From Achatina immaculata (taxonomy: Eukaryota; Mollusca; Gastropoda; Stylommatophora; Achatinidae), in contig CM019713.1 in assembly GCA_009760885.1 (NCBI GenBank), positions 79,356,285 to 79,420,284 on the forward strand: 64,000 nt of DNA, read 5' to 3'. Positions 26,801-41,800 of the stretch are shown here, piece after piece. Every line of letters begins with the position of its first letter. The stretch's first letter is position 1. The position numbers were made by a program, and so were the translations under genes. Under the pieces are notes generated by a model. The model did no database searches. It was not told the DNA's origin and worked only from the letters and a program-made list of their open reading frames with translations.

Positions 26801-29800
26801 GGCCTCTCTTAATAGTGTCCTCTTCAGAGTTTCACGCGGTCTGCCTCCTTTTCTTCGGCCTGTTGTGTTCCACTTGATAGCTTGTTTTGGGATGATTCTC
26901 TGATCATTTCTTCTCATCAAGTGACCAACATATTTCCATCTCCTTTTCCTGATCACCCATGAGACTGGTTGTTGTTCAGTCATCTGTCTTATCTCTGCAT
27001 TGTTCTTGAATTCATTCCACTTGATGCCGAGTATTTTCCTTAAGCATTTGTTTTCAAAAGAGTCTAATTTCTTTTCTATTTCTTTAGTTCCTTTCCAGCT
27101 TTCACATGCATAAATGAGGGTGGATATTACATTTGAATTGAATAGTCTTAACTTGGTGTTTGTGCTTATAACTTTTGAATTCCATATGTTCTCAAGATTC
27201 TTGAAGATTCATGCTGCTTTTGTAATTCTGATCCTAACTTCCTTTCTAGTGTCACCATCCTGGTCTATGTAGCTGCCAAGGTATGCAAATTGCTTGACTT
27301 CTTCAATATCTGTCCCTTCTAATTAAAGGGAATTTTCATTATTTTTGTTTTGTCCTTGTTAATTTCAAGTCCTATTTTGCTAGCCAGTGAAGACAGGCTA
27401 TCTGTTTTTTCTTGCATGGAATTCACATTATTACTGATAAGAGTTATGTCATCAGCAAAATCAAGATCTTCTAGTTGGGTCCCATGTACCCAGTCAATAC
27501 CTGTGTTACCTGTGCAGCATTTTTAAATTATGAAGTCTACTGTAATCCCAAAAAATAAAGGAGACAGTATACATCCTTGTTTCACACCTGTTTCAATCTG
27601 GAACCATTCACTCATCCCTTCTTCTGTCTTGACTGCACAAACATATCCATTGTATAAGTCCTTATTGATGTTGACAATTTTAGATGGTATTCCATCTCTC
27701 TCTCTCTCTCTGAACCTTAAGTGCCCAGGGCACATGGGGCTTCCGCAAGGGTTTTCCACAAATGCCTGTCTTTCGCCTTTTTTTCTGCTCTTGCCCAGGT
27801 GAGCCCTCTATTGCTCAACATCCTTTCTGTTGTTCTTCTCCATGTCTCTTTTGGTCTACCCTTACTTCTGCTCCCCTGTGGTGTCCATCTTAGTGCTATT
27901 TTTGGTAGTGAGTTGTCAGTCATTCGGAGCACATGTCCCAACCATCGCCAGCGTCTTTCCTCAATAATTGTTGTCAGTGGTTTCATCTGCATTTCTGCCA
28001 ATAAAATGTTATTTCTTATGGTGTTTGGCCAAAATATTTTTTTAATTCTACGTAAACATTTAGTCTGGAAAGAATTCAACTTGTTTTCTATGGTTTTGGT
28101 GATTTTCCAGCATTCACTTCCATAGAGTAGTACACTTAGAACATTACTCTTAAATATCCTGATTTTCATATTTATGCTTAGTTTATTTGACTTCCATATA
28201 TTCTGTAGCATTGCAAAAGCCTGGTTTGCTCTAGTAAGTCTGCTGTTGATGTCCTCTGTGCTGTCTCCATTTTCTACTACTCTGCTGCCAAGGTATACAA
28301 ATTCGTTGACCTCCTCCACTAACTTGTTATCTACTCTGAGTACATTTCTGTTGTTCACATTTTGCTTCATTAACTTTGTCTTTCCTACGTTGATCTTTAG
28401 TCCTATGTTGTTTGCATTCTGGGTTAACTTGTTTATTTTATCTTGCATATCTTTGTGACTGCTTGATAATAGACAAAAGTCGTCCGCAAAGTCAAGGTCC
28501 TCCAGCACTGTGTCAAGGGTCCATTGTAATCCTCTGCGTTTGTCTGATGTTGCCTCCTTCATTAACCAGTCTACTGCCAAGATAAATAATGTTGGTGATA
28601 GTACACATCCCTGTTTCACTCCTGTTTGTACCCTAAAGCTGCTGGAGGTATGTTCTCCACAGATAACTTTGCACTGAAAACCCTCGTATAGGGCTTTGAT
28701 TACATTAACTATTTTATGGGGGAGGCCATGCCATCTTAGGATTTTCCACAGTGCATCTCTGTTGACACTGTCAAAGGCTTTCTCAAAATCTATGAATAAT
28801 GCATATGTTGTGCTATGCCACTCATTTGCCTGTTCTAATATTTGTCTAAGTACAAATATATGGTCTATGCATGATCTTCCTTTCCTAAATCCTGCCTGCT
28901 CTTTCTGAAGTTTTTCCTCAAGTGTTGGTACAATTCTGTTGATGATTATTCTGCAAAATACTTTATTAGTGAGTGGCAGTAGGGTAATGCCTCTCCAGTT
29001 CCCGCAATCTCTGAGGTCACCCTTCTTTGGTAGTTTTACTATTGGTCCTGTATTGATGTTTAGTTCCACTTTTGCTTCAGGTATATCTATTGCTTGTGCT
29101 GCTTGTGTTCTGTTTAGTAGGGTGTTAAAGTGTTCCCTCCATCTTTCAATTTTTTCTCTTTCTCCACTGACCAGTTGTCCATTTTGTGTTCTTACTGCAC
29201 TTTCACATCTTGTATTCCATATAGACATAAAATTCTCCATAATGAATCTCTGTGTATGCTATCAAATGCCTTTTAAAAATCTATGAAGTTCAGTATTAAT
29301 GGTTTCTGCTTTTCAATATGTTCTTCAAGTATTATTCTGAGAGTAAAGATCTGGTCGAGACAGATTCTTCCTTTCCGAAATCCTGCTTGTTCTTCTCTCA
29401 TTGCAGTATCCACTATATCTTTCAGTCTATTAAAAATGACCTTGCAAAATACTTTTGACACAACTGATATTAAGGTTACTCCTCTCCAGTTGTTACAGTC
29501 ACTAAGGTTGCCCTTTTTTGGTATTTTAACAATGATTCCTTTTTTCCAATTAGAAGGGACCTTTTCTTCTTTCCAAATCGTGTTAAAGATTCTCTGTAGT
29601 TGTCTCATGTTGTCACTATTGATAGCTTTTAGCATTTCGGCTGTTATTTCATCTTCACCTGCAGCTTTAAATACAGAATACAGAGGTGATATTTTGGCTT
29701 TCGCTTCGGTCAGATAACAACAGCCACGACCACTACAATAACAACAAAAGCCAAGACCACCACAATAACAGCAACAGTCACGACTAACACAATAACAGCA

Positions 29801-32800
29801 ACAGTCACGACTAACACAATAACAGCAACAGTCACGACTAACACAATAACAGCAACAGTCACGACTAACACAATAACAGCAACAGTCACGACTAACACAA
29901 TAACAGCAACAGCCACGACTAATACAAGAACAGCAAGAGCTATGAACACCACAATAAAAACAACAGCCATGACCACCACACTGAAACAGCAAAAGTCACG
30001 ACTATCACAATAACAGCAACAGCCACGACCACCAGAATAACAGCACCAGCCACGACCACCACAGTAACAGCAACAGTCACGACTACCACAATAAAAACAA
30101 CGGTCACGACTACCACAATAAAAACAACGGTCACGACTACCACAATAAAAACAACAGGCACGACCACAACAATAAAAACAACGGTCACGACTACCACAAT
30201 AAAAACAACGGTCACGACTACCACAATAAAAACAACGGTCAAGACTATCACAATAAAAACAACGATCCAGACTATCACAATAAAAACAACGGTCAAGACT
30301 ATCACAATAAAAACAACGATCAAGACTATCACAATAAAAACAACAGGCACGACCACAACAATAAAAACAACAGCCACGACCACCACAATAAAAACAACAG
30401 CCACGACCACCACAATAAAAACAATAGTCGCGACCACCACAATAACAGAAACAGCCACGAATTACACAATAACAGTAACAGCCATGACCACCACATTAAA
30501 AACAACGGTCAAAACAACCACGATAAAAACAACAATCGCGACCACCACATTAAAAACAACGGTCAAGACAACCACAATAAAAACAATAGTAGCGACTAAC
30601 CCAATAAAATCAACAGTCACGACCACCACAATAACAGCAACAGCCATAACTAACAGAATAACAGCAACAGCCACGAATTACACAATAACAGTAACAGCCA
30701 TGACCACCACATTAAAAACAACGGTCAAGACAACCACAATAAAAACAACTGTCGCGACCAATACATTAAAAACAACAGTCAGGACAACCACAATAAAAAT
30801 AACAGTCGCGACCAAAGCAATAAAAACAACAGTCACGACTACCACAATAGCAGCAACAGTCACGACTATAACAGTAACAGCAACAGCCACGACCACCACA
30901 ATAAAAACAACGGTCAAGGCCACCACAATAACAGCAATAGTCACGACTAACACAATAACATCAACAGCTACGAACACCACAATAACAGCAATAGCCACGA
31001 CCACCATAATAACAGCAACAGTCACAACTATCACAAGAACAGCAACAGTTACGAAAACCACAATAACAACAACAGTCACAACTATCACAAGAACAGCAAC
31101 AGCTACGAACACCACAATAACAACAACAGTCACAACTATCACAAAAACAGCAACAGCTACGAACACCTCAATAACAGCAATAGCCACGACCAGCACATTA
31201 ACAGAAAGGGGAAAAAATCTACAGCTTGGTATCTAGAACGTCTCCTGCCAGACTTGAAATACAGGCCTCTGTGTGAGAGACGAGAGAGCTAACACTACAC
31301 CACTCAGTCATCATGGAGAAAATATCGAGGAAGACAAACAAAATAGACTTAAATAAACTATACATAACAAATATATATTGCCAGTTAACCTGTTATAAAT
31401 TAGGAGAATGTGCACTATGTTACAGTCAGTAATTGTTAGGTTATCTTCATCAACGAAGCAGTAATAACAAGACGATATACTAGAACGCAATAATAAGAAA
31501 ATCAAGAGGAATAAATCATACAATCTTACACTACCTCCTCCTCTGTTGTAGATGACAATTCTGAAGAGCATCTGCGGTCTATTAAACTGCAGGTACCACT
31601 CCGGCCCGCTCTCTTCAATACCAGTAGTAGAGCACGTCAAAGAGGTTTCGTAATCGTTACTGGTGTTTCCATCCACTGCTCGGGACGGCGGACCTTTAGA
31701 TATATCATATGTGAGATTGCTGGACTGACTTGCCTCTTGTTTGAGCGCCACGTTACGGCCTGAAAATATTCAAAACGGATAAATAAAAGTAAGATTGTTT
31801 TTGGCGAATATTGTTCCGAGAGGTAAAAAAAAAAAAAATCAAATAGTTTCGTCTGTTCTGATGATATCGACGATAACGTAGCGAGTCTAATGACATTCAT
31901 AAATCTCAGATTTAGAAAAACAATAACGCCTAAGAATGAACAGTTTCATGTTTCTTATTAGTTATCTTCCCCTGTCTCCTATCACCACCCCACCCCTCCC
32001 AGAAAAAACCTCACAGTCATACACACACTAACACACACACATATATATTCCTTATAAATTATTAACATAATTTCTGTACGTGGGAAACAGTGACATACAA
32101 CTTATGAACATAAGAGATCTGGATACAGAGCTTATAAATATGGATAAAATGGGATGCAGAGCTTATAAATATGGGAGACTGCGAGATAGAGCTTATAAAT
32201 ATGGGAAAATTAGAGACAAAATTTATAAATATGGGAGATCCGGAAGCAGAACTCGTAAATTACGAGAGATAGTTAGGCAGAAGTTATAAATATGACCGAA
32301 CGGGAGACAGATCTTAGTAACATGGGGAAACAACTTATAAATTTGACGGAATGAGAGACCGAATTTATAAATATGACGGAATGGGAGACATAACTTAGAA
32401 GTACTGGGAGACAACTTTTAAATTTGACGGAATGGGAGACAGACTGTTGAAATATGAGGAGGCAACTTATAGATATAACGGAACGGGAGACTAAAATTAG
32501 AAATATGGGCACACAACTTATAAATATAATGCAACGGGAGACAGAATTTAAAAAAAAATAAGATGACAACTTACAAATATGACGGAACAGGAGACAGAAT
32601 TTAGAAATAGCATGTAACGGGGGACAAAACTCAGAAAAATGGGAGACAACTTACAAATATGACGGAACGGGAAACAGAACTTATAAAAATTGACAGACAA
32701 CTTACAAATATGACGGAACGGGAGACAGAATTCAGAAAAATAGGGAGACAATTTAAAAATATGACGGAAGGAAGACAGAACTTATAAATATGACGGAACC

Positions 32801-35800
32801 GGAGACATAACTTACAAATATGACGGAACGGGAAACAGAACTTATAAAAATTGACAGACAACTTACAAATATGACGGAACGGGAGACAGAACTTAGAAAT
32901 ATGGTGGAACAGGAGACAGAACTGACAAATATGACGGAACGGGAGATATAAATATGACGGAAGCGGAGACAGAGCTTTGAAATATGACGGAAAGGGAGAC
33001 AGAACTTACAAATATTATGGATCGGGAGACAGAACTTAGAAATATGACGTAACAGGAGACAAAACTTAGACATATGACGGAATGGGAGACAGATTATAGA
33101 AATATGAGGATACAACTTATAGATATAATAAAACGTGAGACTTAACTGAGAAATATGGGGAGACAACTTATAAATATGACGGAACGTGAGACAGGAGTTA
33201 GAAATATGACCGTACGGGAGACAGAACTTAGAAATATGACGGAACAAGAGGCATAACTTATAAATATGACGGAACGGGAGACAGAACTTAGAAAAATACG
33301 GAGACAACTTACAAAAAACGACGGAACGGGAGATACAACATCGAAATATGATGGAACGGGAGACAGATCTTAAAAATATGACGGAAAGGGAGACAGAACT
33401 TATCCTACTATATAAGAGAGTATGGGTAAGTAAAAACAAATAAGGTAGCTGGAATATTTATCAATGAGGAAAAATTGGAAGAAGTGGAGAGTTTTGAATA
33501 TCTTACATCATTATTAACTAATAATGGAGATACAATGAGTGAAATTAAAATGAGGACGTCTATCGGTCTTCAGAAAGTAAAACAGCCACAAAATATGTGG
33601 AGAAAAACAGACAGAACTACAAAAAATAAGAATTTTATGGGCATGCATCTTTCCCATCGCAACATATGCTGTGAGACCTGAACACTTAACAAAACAGCTG
33701 AGAAACACATAAATGCCTTTGAATGTAAATGGTGGTCAAGAGTTCTTCAAATATCATGGGCACAAAAAGGAAGAAAATTTCCATACTACAAGAACTTAAT
33801 ATTGAAGAAGGCTGGCTAGTAAAAAGGATTAAACAGAGACAACGGAAATAATTTGGACATAAATAAACATTATGAGAATTTAGAGAAGCCGTCTTGGAAG
33901 GGTACATAATGGGAAAAAGAAAGAGAGGAAGACCAAGGCGAAGGTGGCTATAAGACATCGTTGATAATCTGCAAAATGCATGCATCAGCAGAAGGGCATC
34001 TTGGTTACAACCGATAGGCCTATAGGAGAGCTGTTAGGGAGGCAAAGTTCCACAAGGGACATCCAAATAACTGACTGACTGACTTGATAAGTAAAGTTAA
34101 GTAACTGTCAAGACATGGTTAAGCTGCACTAGCCTTTCATTGAAAACTACTCACGGTTTCACGCTTTTACCCTGTGTCGAACCTGTGGTGCATTTTCTTC
34201 GGAGAGAAAGTGTGTAGTTCTGTTGCGTGAATAAAAACGACTGAAATGTGAGATCTCGTGACAGAAGATTGATTTTTTTAACTTTTCATTCCTATGGCGG
34301 ACTGATTGGATTAGACTGAAACACCGCCTGGATTATATTACTCATAATGTTTTCCCGCACTGTTTCAGATATAACTTCACCACCTTCATCACTGTTTCGC
34401 ATGTGGATTAATTATCGTCATTGGTTAGAAGGATTAAAGCCTTCATCTGCTGGGAAGCCCTTATCAATGACATGCACTATATGTCACTTGCGTGTCTTGT
34501 GAACGTTGTACCTGAGTTGTAATGACGTTGTATTGTGTGTCATCACTTAAACATAGGAAATTGAAAGAGAGACAACATTTATAAATGTGGAAGTTCGGGA
34601 GGCAGAATTTATAAATATGGGAGATCGGGAGCCAGAACTTATAAATATGGGAGAACAGGAGGCAGAATTTATAAATATGGGAGATCAGGAGGCAGATCTT
34701 ATAAGTATGTTGGAGACCGAACGAATAGAGCTTACAAATGTGGGAACCCGGGACAAGAGCCATGTCCTCTGTTGTTATTCTGTCCATCGCATCGTGTAAG
34801 CTAGGACATCTTTGCTTTCTTGGTGTAACAGACGCTAATTTACTTCTACATCTCGTTGCTCTAACATGCTTTCAGTGATTTTTCCGGATTTTGAATCTTC
34901 GCTATTATCTGCGATATTGTAGATAATGATGATAATAACCATAAACATGAATTCAAAATGGTGTATTTTTCCATAAAAATTTTAAAAAAAAAGAATTACC
35001 TCCACTAATCCGGATAGTACAGACGACCTCTGATATAGGACCTTCGATTGTAAGTTTCTTCACTAGAATGTTGGTGTCACACGAGACGTCAAGTAGGTTG
35101 TTGGATACAAAATACGTTTTTTTGTTGTAGCACTGATCCCGGTTGTTCAATGTTACTTTTGTATTATTTAGCTCCGGGACTGTAATTGATTTAAACAAGA
35201 GCGATTTTATGTCTGCATGTTCGTAATAAATATTTAAATTCATTCATTCATTCATTCATTCATTTGCATGTCCCTTGCGGAACTTTGCCTCCCAAACAGC
35301 ACTCCTCTAGACCTCTCGGTTGCGAGCAAGATGACCTGCTGCTGTTGCATCCATGTGCAGATCATCAACGATGTCTTGCACCCATCTTCGCCTTGGTCTT
35401 CCTCTTTTTCTTTTTCCCATTATGTACCCTTCCAAGATGGTCTTCTCTAGATTATCATGACGTTTAATGTGTCCAAAATATTTAAGTCTTCTCTCTTAAT
35501 TCCTCTTTACTAGCCAGCCTTCTTCAATATTAAGTTCTTGTTGTATAGATATTGCAGAAAAAGCAGCAAAAACAGGAGACAGCAAAACTTTATATAACAT
35601 ACAAAAGAGGCTAACAGGTACTATTACATCTAAAGAAAGACCAATCCTTAGCAAAACTGGAACACTATTAACATAAAAAAAGACCAAAAGCAAAGATGGG
35701 CTGAACACTTCCAAGAAATACATAATCGACCACACCCAAAAGAATTGTTAAACCTTTAAACTGACTTACCAGCCCCACAACTAAATGTCAACCTAGATGA

Positions 35801-38800
35801 AATTAAATTGCATGAAATTGAAACAACAGTGAATTTAATGGCTAACAAAAAAGCTGCAGGTGAAGATGAAATAACAGCCGAAATGCTAAAAACTATCAAT
35901 AGTGACAACATGAGACAACTACAGAGAATGTTTAACAGGATTTGGAAAGAAGAAAAAGTCCCTTCTAATTGGAAAAAAGGAATCATTGCTAAAATACCAA
36001 AAAAGGCAACCTTAGTGACTGTAACAATTGGATAATATCAGTTGTGTCACAAGTATTTTACAAGGTAATTTTGAATAGACTTAAAGATATAGTGGATACT
36101 TCAATGAGAGAAGTACAAACAGGATTTCAAAAAGGGAGAAGCTGTATCGACCAGATCTTTACTCTCAGAATAATAATTGAAGAACATATTGCAAAGCATA
36201 AACCATTACTACTGAACTTTATAGATTTTAAAAAGGCATTTGACAGCATACACAGAGATTCATTATGGAGAATTTTATGTCTGTATGGAATACCATCTAA
36301 AATTGTCAATATCATTAAGGACTTATACAATGGATATATTTGTGCAGTCAAGACAGAAGAAGGGATGAGTGAATGGTTCCAGATTGAAACAGGTGTGAAA
36401 CAAGGATGTATACTGTCTCCTTTACTTTTTGGGATTACAACAGACTTCATAATGAAAAAAAATGCTGCACAGGTAACACAGGTATTGACTGGGTACATAG
36501 GACCCAACAAGAAGATCTTGATTTTGCTGATGACATAACTCTTATCAGTAATAATGTGAATTCCATGCAAGAAAAAACAGATGGCCTGTCTTCACTGGCT
36601 AGCAAAATAGGACTTGAAATTAACAAGGACAAAACAAAAATAGTGAAGATTCCCATTAATCAAAATGGAAAAATACACATAGAAAGGACAGATATTGAAG
36701 AAGTCAATCAATTTGCACTCCTTGGCAGTTACATAGACCAGGATGGTGACACTAGAAAGGAAGTTAGGATCAGAATTGCAAAAAAAGCAACATCAATCGT
36801 CAAGAATCTTGAGAACATATGGAATTCAAAAGTTATAAGCACAAAAACCAAGTTAAGACTATTTAATTCAAATGTAATATCCACCCTCATTTATGCATGC
36901 GAAAGTTGGAAAACAACTACAGAAATTGAAAAGAAATTAGACTCTTTTGGAAACAAATGCCTAAGGAAAATACTCGGCATCAAGTGGAACGAATTCAAGA
37001 ACAATGCCCACTACTTAGACTGCTGCTTACATTCAGGTGTGTAGTTGCCGATTCATGTTTCGTCCACAATCACGAATCCACGCAAAAGTCGCGTGGATTG
37101 CCATTAAACATCGACAAACATTGTCTTGAAATGCCCTTTCTCTTGCTATTTTTGGTCGAAAGTCAACAAACTCGAAACAAACCGCTCTCAAAACTTTTTC
37201 ATGCAGGATGTTATGAAACTCATTTAGTTGAGATTCCTACAATCTCTGTCATCTCCCATATTTTCATTCGGCGATCTTTCATAACGTTATTTCTGATTTT
37301 GTTTTAACGATTTCCGGTGTGGTGACCTCTACAGGGCTTCTAGCGCGCACTTAGTCTTCACTGCTTGTTCAGTCAGATTTAAACTCATGTATCAAGAACT
37401 AAGTTTAAACTCATTTATCCAGAACTAAGATTAAACTCATTCATCCAGAACTAAGTTGGAACTGATTCATACAGAACTACAGTTAAACTCATTCATCCAG
37501 AACTAACTTTAAACTCATTCATACAGAACTAACTTTAAACTCATTCATACAGAACTAAGTTTAAACTCATGTACCAAAAACTAAGTTTAAACTCATTTAT
37601 CCAGAACTAAGTTTAAACTCATTTATCCAGAACTAAGTTTATGCTTATTTATATAGAAATAAGCTAGAACTCGTTTATCCAAATCTAAATTTAAACTCAA
37701 TCATCCAGAAATAAGTTTAACCTCATTCAGCCAGAAATAAGTTTAAACTCACTCATCCAGAAATAAGATTATATTCATTCATCCAGAATTAAAGAATCTT
37801 CAACGATGGAGCACAGTCCCCATGAACTTCATCTAACTCCGCTTTGATCCGTGAGGCCGTCCACATCTTTAAATAAAAATGTTTTATCACTGGACGGCCA
37901 TCGTTTGCGTTCGTTTATTATTTTTTTTTAGTGACAACCACACTTCTCAATTCAAGCTTCTGCTTAAAGTTAACAACGCATCACTACTAGCTAAAATTTT
38001 ACATAACATAGTTTGACTATCGATGGTTTCCAAGAATGATGTCACCAGTTGATTTCTCTCCCATCGTATTTAAATTTACCTTATTTAGAAAAAGACCCTC
38101 CTAAACATTACAAGCACACGCCCCTTTAACTCACTCACTCACACTCATGACATCAACTCTACAAGCACACGCCCATTGACCCCACTCACTCACACTCATG
38201 ACATCAACACTACTAGCACACGCCCATTGACCCCACTCACTCACACTCATGACATCAACTCTACAAGCACACGCCCATTGACCCCACTCACTCACACTCA
38301 TGACATCAACTCTACAAGCACACGCCCATTGACCCCACTCACTCACACTCATGACATCAACACTACTAGCACACGCCCATTGACCCCACTCACTCACATT
38401 CATGACATCAACTCTACAAGCACACGCCCCTTGAACTAACTCACTGACACTCATGACATCAGCGCTACGAGCACACACGCTTGGACCAACTCACTCACAC
38501 TCAGGACATCAGCGCTATAAGCACACGTCCTTTAAACCCAGTCACTCACACGTAGAATATCAACACTACAAGCACACGTCCCTTGAACACACTCACTCAC
38601 ACGTAGGATATCAACATTACAGTCACACGCCTCTTGAACCCACTGACTCACACTCAGGACATCAACGCTGCAAGCACACGTATAGCAGTACTAGCTGTGT
38701 ATCCGACGTTGTCCGTGTATTTATTTATCCCAGTCACGAAAGTTCTATTCATTTCCACAACCTTCTAGAAGGTTATACAGTCTAGACTGTTCTACAGAAT

Positions 38801-41800
38801 TCTATTCGTTCTATTCAATAAAACATGGGCTTAAATGTCACCAATCTGTTTAGCGACCCTGGACGCTATGGATTCGACACTAATCTCGGTCAGTTTGAAC
38901 ATTATATTTCCCACCCTCACCCCCAGCCCCCCCCCCCCCATGCCGTTGGAGGCTGAACGTGGACTTAAAAGGCATTGAGAATGTCATTATTCATCTCAGG
39001 GATTCCGAAAACTATGGATTCGACACTAATTTCGGTCGTTTTCGATTATTTGTACATATCATTGCAAGCTACCCCCAGTCCTAGGTCGTCCATGCCAGTG
39101 GGTTCTGAACTTGGACTTAAATGGCAATGATGTGTCACTATTCATCTCAGCGACACCGATAACTATGGATTCGACACTAATATCGGTCGTTTTCGATACT
39201 TGGTACATGCCACCCCCTTCCCATCCCCAGCCCGAGGGACCCCCAAGTCGATGTGAGGTGAGCTTGGAGTTAAACGGCATCGGGAATGTCCTTATTCATC
39301 CCAGCGACCCAAAAACTATGGATGTGACATTAATATCCGTCGTTTTCGATGATTTGTAAATGTCACCCCATCCCACTTCTACCGTAAGCCCCCCGCCCCC
39401 ATGTGATTTCTGCTGATCAACCACCGTATAGGCGCTCTCTGTTACGAAATAAACATTCTGATCATTTTCAACAATAGGGTCTCTTTCATGAATCAGAAAA
39501 CTGCTCCCTGTATACCGTTTCTCGTTATCAGTGCCAAAGGATCGGCACCTCAGGAGATATAATCTTTATCCGTCACGACTGACAATCCAAATCAGGCATA
39601 ACTATAAGTTACTACCTTTCGTTCAGTGGGGTATGCAGAAAGCTCTCTACTGTAGAGAGCGGAACAGCAACACAACTCCTTTAGATCATCAGAGGAAGTA
39701 ACCTCCCCCCCCCCTCTCAGACAAGTGTTTTGGACCTGTTAAACTCCTTACACTCTAAGGGGGGTGGGCCTCTCTGGGTCATGACTCCTTGAAGTCTTGT
39801 GACTTAGTTCTTTTATTTTTTTCGTCCTGAGATTGAACCCATGATCTTCCAGTTGGCACTGCAGTTTGAAGTGTGTCTTTAGCGATTTAGCTAAGGAGGA
39901 CTGGTATTGGTTGTGACAAACGAAATTATTTATGTTCTCAATGCTTGTTTCGCATACTCCACAGCCAGCATGAAACCTTTTCTACTTTTTCTGAAAGGCT
40001 TTTCAATACCATTGCTCTTGCTTTTCCCTTTATGCTCATTTGCTTACATAGGTCATATGCTGATGTTGCAACGAATCCTCTCTCTCCCACTTCTACAGCT
40101 ATCACTTTTGCTCTGATTCCTGCCCCCTGGCTCAGTTGCATGACCAGATCATTGTACTTCTCACATTTGAATAGATGCTGCTCTTCTTTCCTTGTTTCAT
40201 ACGGAACCGTAAGCTCGATCATTATTAATTCCTGTTTCTCTATGGAGCACACTACAATGCCCGGTCGTATTCCTGTGTTCTTGATGGTAGTCGGGTATTC
40301 TTATTCCTGGTAGGTGAGCTACCACATCCCAGTCATTTCCACCATCTAGCACTGATTTTAAGGGGATGTCCCTAATTTCAATATTCGATGTCGCACCAGC
40401 GCCTATGAATTATTTAGATGAGACCTCAACTCTTTTGCTGTTGTTTGCTTTATCTTTTGCCCTGTCTACAATGGCTACTAGTTCCTGCAGCACTCTGTTG
40501 TGCTGCCAGATGTAGCGTCCTTGACCTAATGATACTCTGCGTGCTGACAGCACATGTTCCAATGTTTGCCTTTCGTTGCAGAGCGGGCAATTTGTGTCAT
40601 CTGATACACTCCATTTGTATAGGTTAGAGCCTGTAGGCAGAAGGTCATAAATAACTCTGATGATGCCATTTTCCAGATGTCATTCCATGTTAGTGATCTC
40701 TGCAGGACTTCCTCCCATACTGTCCATTGGGATTGCTATGCCTGTTGGACTGCCTTCTGGACCCGCTTGTCATCCTCTGAATTCCTTACTTCGCTGATGA
40801 TCATATCCCTTCACTCCTTACAGGAGGCCTTTGATTACCATTTAATTTCACCATGACCAAATCCCCTTCTGTTGGTCTGGGTGTATCCTATTACTTCTTT
40901 CAGCTCTTGTGTTTCCCTGGCTGCGGTAATTTCCTCACTTACATTCCATTTTCGTCCAGTTTTAAATGTTGGTTGCACTTCCCGTACCACCGAATCTGTA
41001 GATTTTTGCAGCATCATTGCAAACCTTGTCTTTCCTACCTTGTAATCTTCTACACAGATTTGAATGGTAGCTGCAGTTTGCTTTCCTTGCAATACACTGC
41101 TACATCAGTTAATTCTGGTGGTACGCTCAGCCACTTTCTTATGGATTTATTTATCTTTCTTTCGACTGCCTCTACTGTGCTAGTACTTACTTCGTAAATG
41201 AGTAGTGGCCACATCAATTTTGGAATCAGTATGAACTGGAGGCACCATATTTTGAACTTACCCAGTAGCCTGCTTTTGTCTATGATGTTCAGTCCATTCT
41301 GTGCCATTTCTATGATCTGCTTCACCGCGTTTGAGTCTTTCATGAAAGCATCATATACTCTGCTAAGATCTTTCACTGACTCTTCCCCTACAGTTGGGAT
41401 TATTTGATTTGCCACTGTGTACAATCGTTCTATCACCTTTCCCTTTATGAGTGACAGGCTTTTTGACTTTGGCTTGAAGCTCATGCGGCACTATATGATA
41501 AGGCTGTCCAAAGGCTCTAACATCCTTAGTGCCTGTGCTTCACTGGTAGTTATTACTGTTGTGTCATCCATGAATGCTTTTAGTGGTGGCCTCTGACATC
41601 CATTTCTGAACCTTGGGCCTTCTGCTGCTCTCAGGATTAATTGCATGGCTAGTACGAATAGTATGAGAGATATTGTACAGCCCATTGCAATTCCTACCTG
41701 GAGCTCAATCCATCTTGTAATATATCCTGATGTTCCAAATCTCACGAGGAACCCTGTGAAGTACATTTTCAGCATCTTCGTGACTTCTTTTGGCACATGA

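Noticed and set aside
30484..31236. 250-codon plus-strand frame rich in Thr and Lys, and minus-strand poly-Val/Ile frames
   Set aside because: They are translations of a 27-bp minisatellite, open on several frames and both strands.
32753..33439. 228-codon minus-strand frame rich in S, F, C and H
   Set aside because: It is the translation of the second 31-bp array; 31-bp period makes the frame rotate, giving a three-unit pseudo-repeat.
37000..37310. 116-codon plus-strand frame downstream of RTE-B
   Set aside because: It begins inside the LINE and runs into unrelated intron sequence without any family feature.
38131..38478. Repeats of a 51-bp unit considered as a CRISPR-like array
   Set aside because: There are no unique spacers; whole units repeat, as in a minisatellite. 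The same applies to the 40-bp array at 50056-50355 and the 38-bp array at 22425-22655.
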